Of a stretch of 64,000 nucleotides of DNA, positions 1 through 7,728 are shown piece after piece; the stretch's first letter is position 1, and every line of letters starts with the position of its first letter. Origin of the DNA: DASUAO01 sp035763745 (GTDB lineage Bacteria; Actinomycetota; Acidimicrobiia; IMCC26256; PALSA-555); the NCBI GenBank assembly GCA_035763745.1, contig DASUAO010000006.1:1-64000 (forward strand), in the 5' to 3' direction. A model generated the notes under the pieces. The model had not been told where the DNA came from. It was given only the letters and a program-made list of their open reading frames with translations, and did not search any database. The translations under genes were made by a program, and so were the position numbers.

Positions 1-34
1 CCCCCCCACGACCGAGCGCACGGGAGCCACGGTC

Positions 35-715
35 ATGAGCGCGAAGGTGGCAGTCGTCCAGTTCCCGGGGACCAACTGCGAGCTCGACGTCATACGCGCG
101 GTCGAGGGTCTGGGCGGAGCCGCCGAGCCCGTGTTCCACACCGAGCGCGACCTCGGCGGCGCCGACGCGGTGGTGATACCGGGTGGCTTCGCCCACGGCG
201 ACTACCTGCGCACCGGAGCGATCGCGCGGTTCTCTCCGGTGATGGACGCGGTCGCCGCGCACGGGGCGGCCGGTGGCCCGGTGGTCGGGATCTGCAACGG
301 GTTCCAGGTGCTCACGGAAGCGGGGATGCTGCCGGGTGCCCTGCAGAAGAACGTCGGACTCGCGTTCTTGTGCACGACGGTCGACGTCCGGGTCGAGAGC
401 ACGCGCTCGGTCCTCACCGCGGACGCCGAGGTCGGGTCCGTGCTCCGGATCCCGATCAACCACTTCGAGGGGAACTACACCTGCCACGCGGAGACGCTCG
501 ACCGTCTGCGCGACCGTGACCAGATCGTGGTGCGCTACGTCGACAACCCGAACGGCTCGGTGGACGACATCGGCGGGATCAGCAACGAAGCGGGCAACGT
601 CGTCGGCCTCATGCCGCACCCTGAGCGGGCGTCCGATCCGCTGCTCGGCTCCGCCGACGGGCTGGTGCTGCTGCGGTCGTTGCTCGCGTCGGCCGCGGGC
701 GCGAAGACCGCCTAG
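35..715 (+). CDS. purQ: Phosphoribosylformylglycinamidine synthase, glutaminase subunit PurQ
   Basis: PurQ supplies ammonia from glutamine to PurL in the fourth step of purine synthesis. The 226-residue product is the normal length for the class I glutamine amidotransferase subunit. The nucleophile is Cys87 in GICNGFQ, and His195 and Glu197 in MPHPERA complete the triad. The ATG at 35 overlaps a TGA at 36-38 that would close an upstream frame. That is where purS normally ends, but too little sequence remains to identify it. A GGGAG sequence lies about 9 nt before the start. PurL follows on the same strand after one small opposite-strand gene. Identification is secure. Confidence 0.97.
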   Translation: MSAKVAVVQFPGTNCELDVIRAVEGLGGAAEPVFHTERDLGGADAVVIPGGFAHGDYLRTGAIARFSPVMDAVAAHGAAGGPVVGICNGFQVLTEAGMLPGALQKNVGLAFLCTTVDVRVESTRSVLTADAEVGSVLRIPINHFEGNYTCHAETLDRLRDRDQIVVRYVDNPNGSVDDIGGISNEAGNVVGLMPHPERASDPLLGSADGLVLLRSLLASAAGAKTA

Positions 716-763
716 GACCGCGCCTCGCGCTGCGGCGACCCGGGTTCCTCCCGGCGTGGAACG

Positions 764-1171
764 TTAGGACGCGGTGCGCGGCACGCCGGCGCGCTTGAGC
801 ACCTCGGCCGGGACCCCGAGCTCGCGCCAGGTGGCGTAGGCGATGCCTTTGCTGTCCCCGTAGGCCTTCGCGTGGCGGACGAACTCGCCCTCGAGGGCCG
901 ACAGGTCGACGCCGCCGGCTGCCTTCGCGTCGAGCTCGGCCTGGAGGTCCCGGCGCTCCTGCGTGAGCTGGAGCCGCTTCAACGAGGACGCGTCGTCCAT
1001 GGCCGTCTCGATCGCGGCGAGTCGGCGCGTGATGGACTCGACGGTGCGTTGGCGCCCCCGACGGGGACGGTGCTGCTCGAGGGCGTCGAGGTAGGTCTTG
1101 ACGGCGCGGCCCTGGTCGCGTCCGGCGCGCATCGCCCGCTTGTGCTCGTCGGTCATGGTTCTCGAAGCCAT
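764..1171 (-). CDS. Conserved actinobacterial hypothetical protein between purQ and purL
   Basis: This 135-residue protein is highly charged and mostly predicted helical, with many Arg, Lys, Glu and Ala residues in the first 90. Its C-terminal part contains the phrase YATWRELGVPAEVLKRAGV, typical of an actinobacterial family of unknown role. No enzyme motif, signal peptide or membrane segment is visible. The ATG at 1171 is preceded by AGGTGAGG about 5 nt upstream, which favours it over the second Met at 1156. The gene runs against the purine genes and splits purQ from purL, so it has its own promoter. Function unknown; that it is a real gene is fairly secure because of the Shine-Dalgarno site and family resemblance. 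Confidence 0.75.
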   Translation of the reverse strand: MASRTMTDEHKRAMRAGRDQGRAVKTYLDALEQHRPRRGRQRTVESITRRLAAIETAMDDASSLKRLQLTQERRDLQAELDAKAAGGVDLSALEGEFVRHAKAYGDSKGIAYATWRELGVPAEVLKRAGVPRTAS

Positions 1172-1293
1172 CGGTCCTCACCTGGGATTGTCGACTTGGA
1201 ACGGCCGTCGATTGGGGTTCGACGGTCGGGGGAGTTCCCCCCTCATTGGGAGATCTCGAAGTGCGGTATTGGAGGATAGCGACCACGGTTCAT

Positions 1294-1320
1294 TTGATGA
1301 AATCAGGCCGCCGATAGGCT
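1294..1320 (+). promoter_or_regulatory. Leaderless promoter of purL
   Basis: A -10 hexamer TAGGCT (1315-1320) ends 6 nt before the GTG start of purL, so the transcript should begin at or next to the start codon. A TTGATG (1294-1299) lies 15 nt upstream of the -10, slightly short for a -35. It sits inside a small dyad, TTCAT-TTG-ATGAA (1289-1301), which could be an operator. No Shine-Dalgarno site is present, which agrees with a leaderless start. Confidence 0.5.
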
Positions 1321-1326
1321 CGGCGC

Positions 1327-3648
1327 GTGACCGAGCCGGCACTGCGACCCGAGCGTGCGCTGCATCGTGAGCTCGGGATGACCGACGACGAGCTGGCCGC
1401 CATCGTCGAGCTGCTCGGTCGGCACCCCTCCGAGCTCGAGCTCGCGATGTACGCGGTGATGTGGTCCGAGCACTGCTCCTACAAGTCGTCCCGTGTGCAC
1501 CTGGGTCGGTTCCCGACCGAAGCGCCATGGGTGCTCGTCGGGCCCGGCGAGGGCGCGGGAGTGATCGACGTCGGCGAAGGGGTGGCCGTGGCGATCCGGA
1601 TCGAGAGCCACAACCACCCCTCGGCGGTCGAGCCCTACCAGGGCGCTGCGACGGGCGTGGGCGGGATCATCCGCGACATCTTCTCGATGGGGGCGCGTCC
1701 GATCGCGCTCATGGACCCGCTGCGCTTCGGATCTCTCGAGGACCCGCGGACCCGCTACCTGTTCGAAGGAGTGGTCGCCGGGATCTCGGGCTACGGCAAC
1801 GCGGTCGGCGTGCCGACCGTCGGCGGAGAGGTCGTGTTCGACGACTGCTACCGCGACAACCCACTCGTGAACGTGCTCTGCCTCGGCGTCTTGCCGGTCG
1901 AGCGGTTGGTGCTCGCGCGCGCGGAGGGCGTCGACAACCTCGCGGTGCTGCTCGGCTCGGCGACCGGTCGCGACGGCATCGGAGGCGCGAGCGTGCTCGC
2001 GTCCGCCGGCTTCGAGGAAGGCTCCGAGGCGAAGCGCCCGTCGGTGCAGGTCGGTGACCCGTTCGAGGAGAAGCGACTGATCGAGGCGTGCCTCGAGCTC
2101 CTCGACGCCCGTCTCGCCCTCGGCGTGCAGGACCTCGGTGCCGCTGGGCTCTCGTGTGCTGCGTCGGAGACCGCGGCGAAGACCGGTGCGGGGATGGACG
2201 TCGACGTCGCCCGGGTGGCCAAGCGCGAGCCGGGCATGAACCCGGTGGAGGTGCTCACCTCGGAGAGCCAGGAGCGGATGCTGGCGATCGTCGAGCCGGC
2301 GAACCTCGACGCGGTCCTGGCGCTGGCAGCACGGTGGGAGATCCGGGCCACGGTCGTCGGGCGCGTCACGGACACCGGCCGCTTCCGCGTGTTCGACGGG
2401 CTGTTCGACGCGGTCGGGGTCCCCGGGCGCAACCCGGCACCGCCCCCAGGCGACGCCCCGGTGGCCGCGAGCTCCGACGGCCCTCCGATCGCCGACATCC
2501 CGTGCGAGTCGCTCGGTGACGGTCCCGTGTACCACCGTCCTCTCACCGCGCCGGCGACCCAAGCGGCGCTGGTCGCTGCCGACCCGAGCCCCGAGCTCCT
2601 CGCACGCTGTGCGCCCGGGACGGATCTCGGTCCGGAGCTGCTCACGCTGCTGGCGACGCCCACGATCGCCGACAAGTCGTGGGTCTGGCACCAGTACGAC
2701 CATCAGCTCTTCCTGAACACGGTGCTCGGTCCCGGCGCCGACGCCACGCTCCTGCGGCTCCCCGACACGAGCCGCGCCCTCGCGCTCTCGGTCGACGGGA
2801 AGGGCCGCTTCTGCCGACTCGACCCGAGCACCGGAGCGCGGCTCGCGGTGATGGAGGCGGCCCGCAACGTGGCCTGCGTCGGTGGCGAGGCGAAGGCACT
2901 CGTGAACTGCCTGAACTTCGGCAACCCCGAGCACCCCGAGGTGATGTGGCAGTTCTCGGAGGTCGTCGACGGGATGAGCGACGCCTGTCGCGCGCTGGGG
3001 ATCCCGGTCGTCGGCGGGAACGTCAGCTTCTACAACGAGTCGCGCGGTGCCGACATCGATCCGACGCCGGTGGTCGGCGTGGTCGGCCTGCGGGCGACCC
3101 CGACGGAGGTCCCTCCCGGCCCCGCGCTCGTCGACCGGCACCACGTCGTGCTGCTCGGTGCGACCGCCGACGAGCTCGGCGGGTCGGAGTGGGCGTTCGT
3201 CGTCCACGGGCTCGACGGCGGTGCGCCCCCGAAGGCCGACCTCGAGGCGGCCGCGCGCCTGCACGCGCTCGTTGCGGACCTGGTGACCGAGCGGACGGTG
3301 GGAGGTGTCCACGACTGCTCCGACGGCGGCATCGCGGTCGCGTTGGCGGAGATGGCGTTCGCCGGGGGGGTCGGCTTCACGGTGACGCCGGAAGCCGGCC
3401 TCGCGCCGGCGGTGTGGTGCTTCTCGGAGTCGGCCAACCGGGTGCTCGTGTCCATGGACGCGCGCCCGATGCCCGAGGTCCTGCGGCGCGCGCAGGAGGC
3501 CGGCGTACCCGCGACCGACCTCGGCGTGGTCGGCGGTGATCGACTGGTGGTGGAGGGAGCCTTCGACGTCGGGCTGTCCGAGGCCGCCGCCGTGTGGCGG
3601 AGCGCGATCCCCAACGCCGTCGCGGGTGACGTGGTCCCCTCGTCCTGA
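1327..3648 (+). CDS. purL: Phosphoribosylformylglycinamidine synthase, synthetase subunit PurL (small type)
   Basis: PurL converts FGAR to FGAM using ATP and ammonia from PurQ. At 773 residues it is the small PurL that works with separate PurQ and PurS, not the fused eukaryote/gammaproteobacterial form. The conserved His49 in WSEHCSY corresponds to the catalytic His. ESHNHPS (93-99) and the following glycine-rich GAATGVGGIIRD form the ATP-binding region of the first AIR-synthase-like half. A second half carries VGGNVSFYNES. The start is GTG at 1327, supported by a leaderless promoter box 6 nt upstream. It ends just before a convergent kinase-like gene. Confidence 0.97.
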   Translation: MTEPALRPERALHRELGMTDDELAAIVELLGRHPSELELAMYAVMWSEHCSYKSSRVHLGRFPTEAPWVLVGPGEGAGVIDVGEGVAVAIRIESHNHPSAVEPYQGAATGVGGIIRDIFSMGARPIALMDPLRFGSLEDPRTRYLFEGVVAGISGYGNAVGVPTVGGEVVFDDCYRDNPLVNVLCLGVLPVERLVLARAEGVDNLAVLLGSATGRDGIGGASVLASAGFEEGSEAKRPSVQVGDPFEEKRLIEACLELLDARLALGVQDLGAAGLSCAASETAAKTGAGMDVDVARVAKREPGMNPVEVLTSESQERMLAIVEPANLDAVLALAARWEIRATVVGRVTDTGRFRVFDGLFDAVGVPGRNPAPPPGDAPVAASSDGPPIADIPCESLGDGPVYHRPLTAPATQAALVAADPSPELLARCAPGTDLGPELLTLLATPTIADKSWVWHQYDHQLFLNTVLGPGADATLLRLPDTSRALALSVDGKGRFCRLDPSTGARLAVMEAARNVACVGGEAKALVNCLNFGNPEHPEVMWQFSEVVDGMSDACRALGIPVVGGNVSFYNESRGADIDPTPVVGVVGLRATPTEVPPGPALVDRHHVVLLGATADELGGSEWAFVVHGLDGGAPPKADLEAAARLHALVADLVTERTVGGVHDCSDGGIAVALAEMAFAGGVGFTVTPEAGLAPAVWCFSESANRVLVSMDARPMPEVLRRAQEAGVPATDLGVVGGDRLVVEGAFDVGLSEAAAVWRSAIPNAVAGDVVPSS

Positions 3649-3653
3649 GCGAC

Positions 3654-3678
3654 TCGGCCCGCCGACCTACCGGGCCGA
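3654..3678. terminator. Hairpin between convergent purL and kinase-like gene
   Basis: TCGGCCCG (3654-3661) and CGGGCCGA (3671-3678) form a perfect 8-bp stem with a 9-nt loop. It lies 5 nt after the purL stop and covers the stop codon of the opposing gene. There is no U-tract, common for terminators in high-GC actinobacteria. It may act in both directions. Confidence 0.45.
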
Positions 3679-4143
3679 CGGATGACGGAGTGCACCGCCG
3701 GTGACGCCGCGATCCTCCAGGAACGAGATCACCTGGGCCGCCGAGGCCGCGGGGTCCCGCCCGTGGGTGGGGACGCGGAGGTCGGGGGCCCACGGCTCCT
3801 CGAACGCGGTGTCGACGCTCCCCGAGCGCTCCGCGCACACGCCCGCGGGGGCATCGAGGTGCACCTCGGCGAACGCGGGGATCGCGTCCCGGAGCAGCTC
3901 CCGGTCGTCCCGTGCGTCCACCGGGACGGCGACCACGACCGTTACGCCGTTCTCCACGAGCAACGTGCAGCACCACGCCAGGGCGTCGGGCCCCTCGGCG
4001 AGGTGGCCGGCAACGGCCTCGGGACCGAGCAGGGCGACGGCCTGCTCCCGGCGCCGGAGCTGCTCGACGACGAGGGCAGCGACCGTCCGCTTGCCCGCGC
4101 CGACTCGTCCGGTCAGGAACACGCATGCCGCGGCGGTCGTCAC
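3667..4143 (-). CDS. APS kinase-like P-loop protein
   Basis: The 158-residue product resembles the adenylylsulfate kinase (CysC) fold in layout. It has an N-terminal P-loop GRVGAGKRT and a C-terminal stretch EVHLDAPAGVCAER then EEPWAPDLRVPT, matching the EVfVDtPLevCE and yEePxxPDL blocks of that family. The Walker A is altered: CysC has GKST, here GKRT, so the Mg-coordinating Ser is Arg. No sulfate-assimilation partner is nearby. The start is GTG at 4143, because TACCGT ends 6 nt upstream (leaderless) and the longer version would run through the purF promoter. It may be a kinase with another substrate; its role beside purF is unknown. Confidence 0.7.
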   Translation of the reverse strand: MTTAAACVFLTGRVGAGKRTVAALVVEQLRRREQAVALLGPEAVAGHLAEGPDALAWCCTLLVENGVTVVVAVPVDARDDRELLRDAIPAFAEVHLDAPAGVCAERSGSVDTAFEEPWAPDLRVPTHGRDPAASAAQVISFLEDRGVTGGALRHPSAR

Positions 4144-4149
4144 GAGGTG

Positions 4150-4155
4150 ACGGTA
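4150..4155 (-). promoter_or_regulatory. Leaderless -10 box of the APS kinase-like gene
   Basis: On the minus strand TACCGT is followed by six bases (CACCTC) and then the GTG at 4143. This places the transcript start at the start codon and decides the start choice. The purF promoter must lie in the same 60-bp gap on the other strand. Confidence 0.45.
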
Positions 4156-4188
4156 CTGCCGTTGCCTGGTTCGTACGACCGATGATGC

Positions 4189-4194
4189 GATACT
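4189..4194 (+). promoter_or_regulatory. Candidate -10 box of purF
   Basis: GATACT ends 8 nt before the purF ATG, consistent with a leaderless or nearly leaderless transcript. No well-spaced -35 is visible; TTGCCT at 4162-4167 is too far (21-nt spacer). Treat as tentative. Confidence 0.3.
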
Positions 4195-4202
4195 GAACGG
4201 AC

Positions 4203-5705
4203 ATGCAGCCACTTCCCGACGGGCCGGGACTCGGCCACGCCTGCGGCGTCTTCGGCGTCTATGCGCCCGGACAGTCGGTGGCGCACCTGACGTACCTCGG
4301 GCTCTACGCGCTCCAGCACCGCGGCCAGGAGTCGGCGGGCATCGCCGTGAGCGACGGCGAGACGGTCACCGTCGTCAAGGACATGGGCCTCGTGACGCAG
4401 GTCTTCGACGAGCGGCGGCTCGCCCCGCTCGAGGGCCACCTCGCCATCGGGCACAACCGGTACTCGACGACGGGCGCCAGCACCTGGCGGAACGCGCAGC
4501 CGGTGTACCGATCGGTCGGCGACGCGGGATTCGCGCTCGGCCACAACGGGAACCTCACGAACACCGTCGAGCTGGCCGAGAACCTGGGGATGCTCCCGGG
4601 CCTCGCCGCCGAGCCCGCGGAGGTCGACTCCACCACCGACTCGGCGTTGATCGCCGAGCTCGTTGCGAACGAGTACGCGCCGCAGCCCCGCGCCGACGGT
4701 CGCGAGCTCGAGGTCGCGCTCGAACGGGTCCTGCCCCGACTCGCCGGCGGGTTCTCCCTCGTGCTGATGGACGACGCCCGTCTGATCGGCGTGCGGGACC
4801 GGCACGGCTTCTGGCCGCTCGTGCTCGGACGAGTGGAGGGAGGTTGGGTGCTCGCCAGCGAGACCGCCGCGCTCGACATCGTCGGCGCGCACTTCGTGCG
4901 TGAGGTGGAGCCGGGCGAGATGATCGTGATCGACGCGGCCGGGATGCGTGAGCACCGCTTCGCCGAGCCCGACCCGACGCTGTGCCTCTTCGAGTTCGTG
5001 TACTTCGCCCGGCCGGACACCTACCTGTTCGGGCGCAGCGTGCACGCGGCGCGCCAGCGGATGGGCGAGGAGCTGGCTCGCCAGACGCCCGTCGACGCCG
5101 ACATGGTCATGCCCGTCCCGGAGTCCGGGATCCCCGCGGCGCAGGGGTTCGCGCGCGCGGCCGGGCTCCCGTACGGCGACGGGCTCGTGAAGAACCGCTA
5201 CGTCGGTCGGACGTTCATCCAACCGAGCCAGCAGCAGCGCGCCGGCGGTGTGCGGCTGAAGCTCAACCCCCTCCCGGAGAACATCCGCGGCAAGCGCCTC
5301 GTCGTGGTCGACGACTCGATCGTCCGGGGCACCACCACCCGCCAGGTCGTGGCGATGCTCCGTGAGGCCGGCGCCGCCGAGGTGCACTTCCGGGTGTCGT
5401 CGCCGCCGTACCGGTGGCCGTGCTTCTACGGGATGGACACCGGGCGTCGTTCGGAGCTGTTGGCGGCCGACCTGTCGGTCGGTGAGATCGCCGACTACCT
5501 CAAGGTCGACTCCCTGGCGTACCTCGAGATCGATCGGCTGGTCCGCGCGACGGGCGTCGCGAGCGGATCGTTCTGCACGGCATGCCTCACCGGCGAGTAC
5601 CCCGTGCCGGTGCCCGAGCTCCTCGATTCCAAGCGCGCGCTCGAGGACGGGCCCACCTTGTTGGAGAGCGATCCCGTGCACGCGGGCGACGCAGGCTTGC
5701 AGTGA
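4203..5705 (+). CDS. purF: Amidophosphoribosyltransferase (iron-sulfur type)
   Basis: PurF makes phosphoribosylamine from PRPP and glutamine, the committed step of purine synthesis. The 500-residue protein has a short propeptide ending before Cys14 (HACGVFG), which becomes the N-terminal nucleophile after cleavage. The PRPP loop is VVVDDSIVRGTT (about 367-378). Four cysteines, C261, C407, C458 and C461, match the 4Fe-4S ligands of the Bacillus-type enzyme, so an oxygen-labile cluster is expected. Its stop overlaps the purM GTG, so the two are translationally coupled. Confidence 0.97.
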   Translation: MQPLPDGPGLGHACGVFGVYAPGQSVAHLTYLGLYALQHRGQESAGIAVSDGETVTVVKDMGLVTQVFDERRLAPLEGHLAIGHNRYSTTGASTWRNAQPVYRSVGDAGFALGHNGNLTNTVELAENLGMLPGLAAEPAEVDSTTDSALIAELVANEYAPQPRADGRELEVALERVLPRLAGGFSLVLMDDARLIGVRDRHGFWPLVLGRVEGGWVLASETAALDIVGAHFVREVEPGEMIVIDAAGMREHRFAEPDPTLCLFEFVYFARPDTYLFGRSVHAARQRMGEELARQTPVDADMVMPVPESGIPAAQGFARAAGLPYGDGLVKNRYVGRTFIQPSQQQRAGGVRLKLNPLPENIRGKRLVVVDDSIVRGTTTRQVVAMLREAGAAEVHFRVSSPPYRWPCFYGMDTGRRSELLAADLSVGEIADYLKVDSLAYLEIDRLVRATGVASGSFCTACLTGEYPVPVPELLDSKRALEDGPTLLESDPVHAGDAGLQ

Positions 5706-6754
5706 GTCGTCGCCGCGGTGAGGAGCGGCTGACGTACGCCGACTCAGGGGTCGACATGGCGGCGGGCGAGAAGGCCGTCGAGATGATCAAGGCCCACGTC
5801 CGCACGACGTTCCGACCCGAGGTCGTGGGCGACATCGGTGGGTTCGGCGGGCTGTTCAGCCTCGGTCGGCTCCCGCACCGGGATCCCCTCCTCGTGGCCT
5901 CGACCGACGGCGTCGGGACGAAGTCGGTGATCGCCGGAGAGATGGGCCGCTTCGACACGATCGGTCTCGACGTCGTCGCGATGTGTGTGGACGACATCGC
6001 CACGTGCGGCGCCGAACCGCTCTTCTTCCTCGACTACATCTCGGTCGGGAAGCTGGTGCCCGAGCACGTGGACCAGATCGTGGCCGGGGTCGCGAACGGG
6101 TGCCGAGAGGCAGGATGCGCCCTGCTCGGTGGGGAGATGTCCGAGCACCCGGGGGTGATGGCCGCGGGCGAGTTCGACCTCGTGGGCTTCGCGGTCGGGG
6201 TCGTCGACCGGTCCGAGGTGCTGCCACGCGACGTCCAGCCGGGTGACCGGGTCATAGGGCTGGCGAGTCCGGGCCTCCGATCCAACGGGTACTCGCTCGC
6301 TCGGCGGGCGTTCGCCCGCGCCGGGCAGGCCCTGAGCGATCCAGCGTGGCGCGGGGCTCGTCACTCGCTCGGCGCCGAGCTGCTCCGCCCGAGCGTGATC
6401 TATGCCCCGGCCGTCGCCCATCTCCGACGTCACGTCGAGGTGCGCGCGCTCGCGCACGTGACCGGTGGGGGGATCCCCGGCAACCTCGTGCGCGCCCTTC
6501 CCGACGACTGCGACGCGATCGTCGAGCGCGGCCGGTGGGAGGAGCCGCGCATCTTCTCCGTCATCCAGGCAGCGGGCGACGTCGCCGACGACGAGATGGA
6601 GCACGTGTTCAACCTCGGTCTCGGGATGCTCGCCATCGTTCCGGCGGATGCCGTGCGCGAGGCGCTCGACGGGGTGCGGGCCGCCGGACACGAGGCCTGG
6701 CTCGTCGGACGGGTCGTCGACGGACACGGACGCACGTTCATCGAGCGCGATTAG
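5702..6754 (+). CDS. purM: Phosphoribosylformylglycinamidine cyclo-ligase PurM
   Basis: PurM (AIR synthetase) closes the imidazole ring from FGAM with ATP. The 350-residue product contains LTYADSGVD near the start, the conserved opening of the family, then STDGVGTK, DDIATCGAEP and GGEMSEHPG. The start is taken as GTG at 5702 because it overlaps the purF stop (GTGA) and includes the conserved opening; the later ATG at 5756 would cut it off. It is cotranscribed with purF. bldC follows after 62 bp. Confidence 0.95.
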   Translation: MSRRRGEERLTYADSGVDMAAGEKAVEMIKAHVRTTFRPEVVGDIGGFGGLFSLGRLPHRDPLLVASTDGVGTKSVIAGEMGRFDTIGLDVVAMCVDDIATCGAEPLFFLDYISVGKLVPEHVDQIVAGVANGCREAGCALLGGEMSEHPGVMAAGEFDLVGFAVGVVDRSEVLPRDVQPGDRVIGLASPGLRSNGYSLARRAFARAGQALSDPAWRGARHSLGAELLRPSVIYAPAVAHLRRHVEVRALAHVTGGGIPGNLVRALPDDCDAIVERGRWEEPRIFSVIQAAGDVADDEMEHVFNLGLGMLAIVPADAVREALDGVRAAGHEAWLVGRVVDGHGRTFIERD

Positions 6755-6816
6755 CGCGTAAAGCGCGTAAGGCCGAAAGACGCCCTCGCGCACGGGATTG
6801 GTATCGTAAGTCCCCG

Positions 6817-7056
6817 ATGAGTGCTCGCCCACAGGACGCGTCCCGGTCGGCCGACGCGGGCGGTTCGGACGGACCCGACGAGCTGCTCACCCCTGCCGAA
6901 GTGGCGGCGCTGTTCCGCGTGAACCCCAAGACGGTGACACGCTGGCACCGCAGCGGCAAGATCTCGGCGATCCGGACCCTCGGCGGGCACCGCCGGTTCC
7001 GAGCGGACGAGATCCGTCGTCTCCTCGAGGAGGGCGACGAGCCCGCGACGCCCTGA
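6817..7056 (+). CDS. bldC: BldC-like MerR-family DNA-binding protein
   Basis: A 79-residue protein consisting almost only of a MerR-type winged helix: LLTPAEVAALFRVNPKTVTRW, then IRTLGGHRRFRADEI. This closely matches Streptomyces BldC, a small protein lacking the MerR dimerisation helix that binds DNA cooperatively as head-to-tail oligomers and delays development. Streptomyces also keeps bldC near purM, so synteny agrees. A TATCGT box lies 9 nt before the ATG, suggesting its own near-leaderless promoter. The targets in this organism cannot be read from the window. Confidence 0.9.
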   Translation: MSARPQDASRSADAGGSDGPDELLTPAEVAALFRVNPKTVTRWHRSGKISAIRTLGGHRRFRADEIRRLLEEGDEPATP

Positions 7057-7094
7057 GCATCGGTCGTCGCTCGCGTCCCCGTACGAGCGGTCGT

Positions 7095-7170
7095 TGGTGG
7101 CCGGGACCGGCGTCGATCCGGTGACCTCGCGCTTTTCAGGCGCGCGCTCTGCCAACTGAGCTACCCGGCC
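7095..7170 (-). tRNA. tRNA-Phe (GAA)
   Basis: The acceptor arms GGCCGGG and CCCGGCC pair perfectly. The anticodon stem CGCGC/GCGCG encloses the loop CTGAAAA with anticodon GAA. The discriminator is A and CCA is encoded (7095-7097). The D-loop AGTTGGCAGAGC and T-arm are normal. Confidence 0.97.
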
Positions 7171-7198
7171 GGGTCGGCGACTTGGTTCGTCGCCCCAG

Positions 7199-7273
7199 CG
7201 GTCCTGACGGGATTTGAACCCGCGGCCTCCGCCTTGACAGGGCGGCGTGCACTCCAAACTGCACCACAGGACC
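7199..7273 (-). tRNA. tRNA-Asp (GTC)
   Basis: The acceptor GGTCCTG pairs with CAGGACC. The anticodon stem CCGCC/GGCGG holds the loop CTGTCAA with anticodon GTC. The T-loop TTCAAAT is normal and the discriminator is G, as expected for Asp. CCA is not encoded. Confidence 0.97.
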
Positions 7274-7350
7274 GTGCATGGCGGCGGATGCCGCATTTGT
7301 GACGACGGTGCGCAACCGGGAGCGCGTACGCCACCGGTTGCTGCCGTCGG

Positions 7351-7423
7351 TGCCCCCAGGGGAATTCGAATCCCCGTTACCGCCTTGAAAGGGCGGCGTC
7401 CTGGGCCACTGGACGATGGGGGC
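7351..7423 (-). tRNA. tRNA-Glu (TTC)
   Basis: The acceptor GCCCCCA pairs with TGGGGGC. The anticodon stem CCGCC/GGCGG holds the loop CTTTCAA with anticodon TTC. The T-loop TTCGAAT is standard. CCA is not encoded. This tRNA also supplies glutamyl-tRNA to HemA, encoded later in the window. Confidence 0.97.
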
Positions 7424-7582
7424 TGGGAACCCTGGCGGGACCGTCTCATCGTAGCAAGGTGCCCTCGCGCCGAGCCCGGTCGCGGCGCCCGGTCGCGCGA
7501 CGGCCCGCGCCGCGAGCGCCGAGATCATCCGTCGCGGCATCGGGACCGACTCGTTCGCATCCGATCGGTACGCTCGACGCGA

Positions 7583-7655
7583 GGGTCGCTAGCTCAATTG
7601 GCAGAGCGCCGGGCTTTTAACCCGTAGGTTCAGGGTTCGATCCCCTGGCGGCCCA
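7583..7655 (+). tRNA. tRNA-Lys (TTT)
   Basis: The acceptor GGGTCGC pairs with GCGGCCC (one G-U pair). The anticodon loop CTTTTAA carries anticodon TTT. The T-loop TTCGATC is normal and the discriminator is A without encoded CCA. It is on the strand opposite to the other three tRNAs. Confidence 0.97.
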
Positions 7656-7728
7656 CGGTCCCCCATCGGCTCGGGCTGAGCCCGTTCCATGGTGCTGCGC
7701 GGGCGCTCCATCGTCGTGCTCGGGCGCG

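Noticed and set aside
1172..1326. Purine riboswitch before purL
   Set aside because: No purine aptamer core was recognised, and the promoter box lies only 6 nt before the start, leaving no leader.
1303..3312. A 669-codon minus-strand frame antisense to purL
   Set aside because: Shadow frame of purL; composition is arginine-, histidine- and aspartate-rich and no motif is visible.
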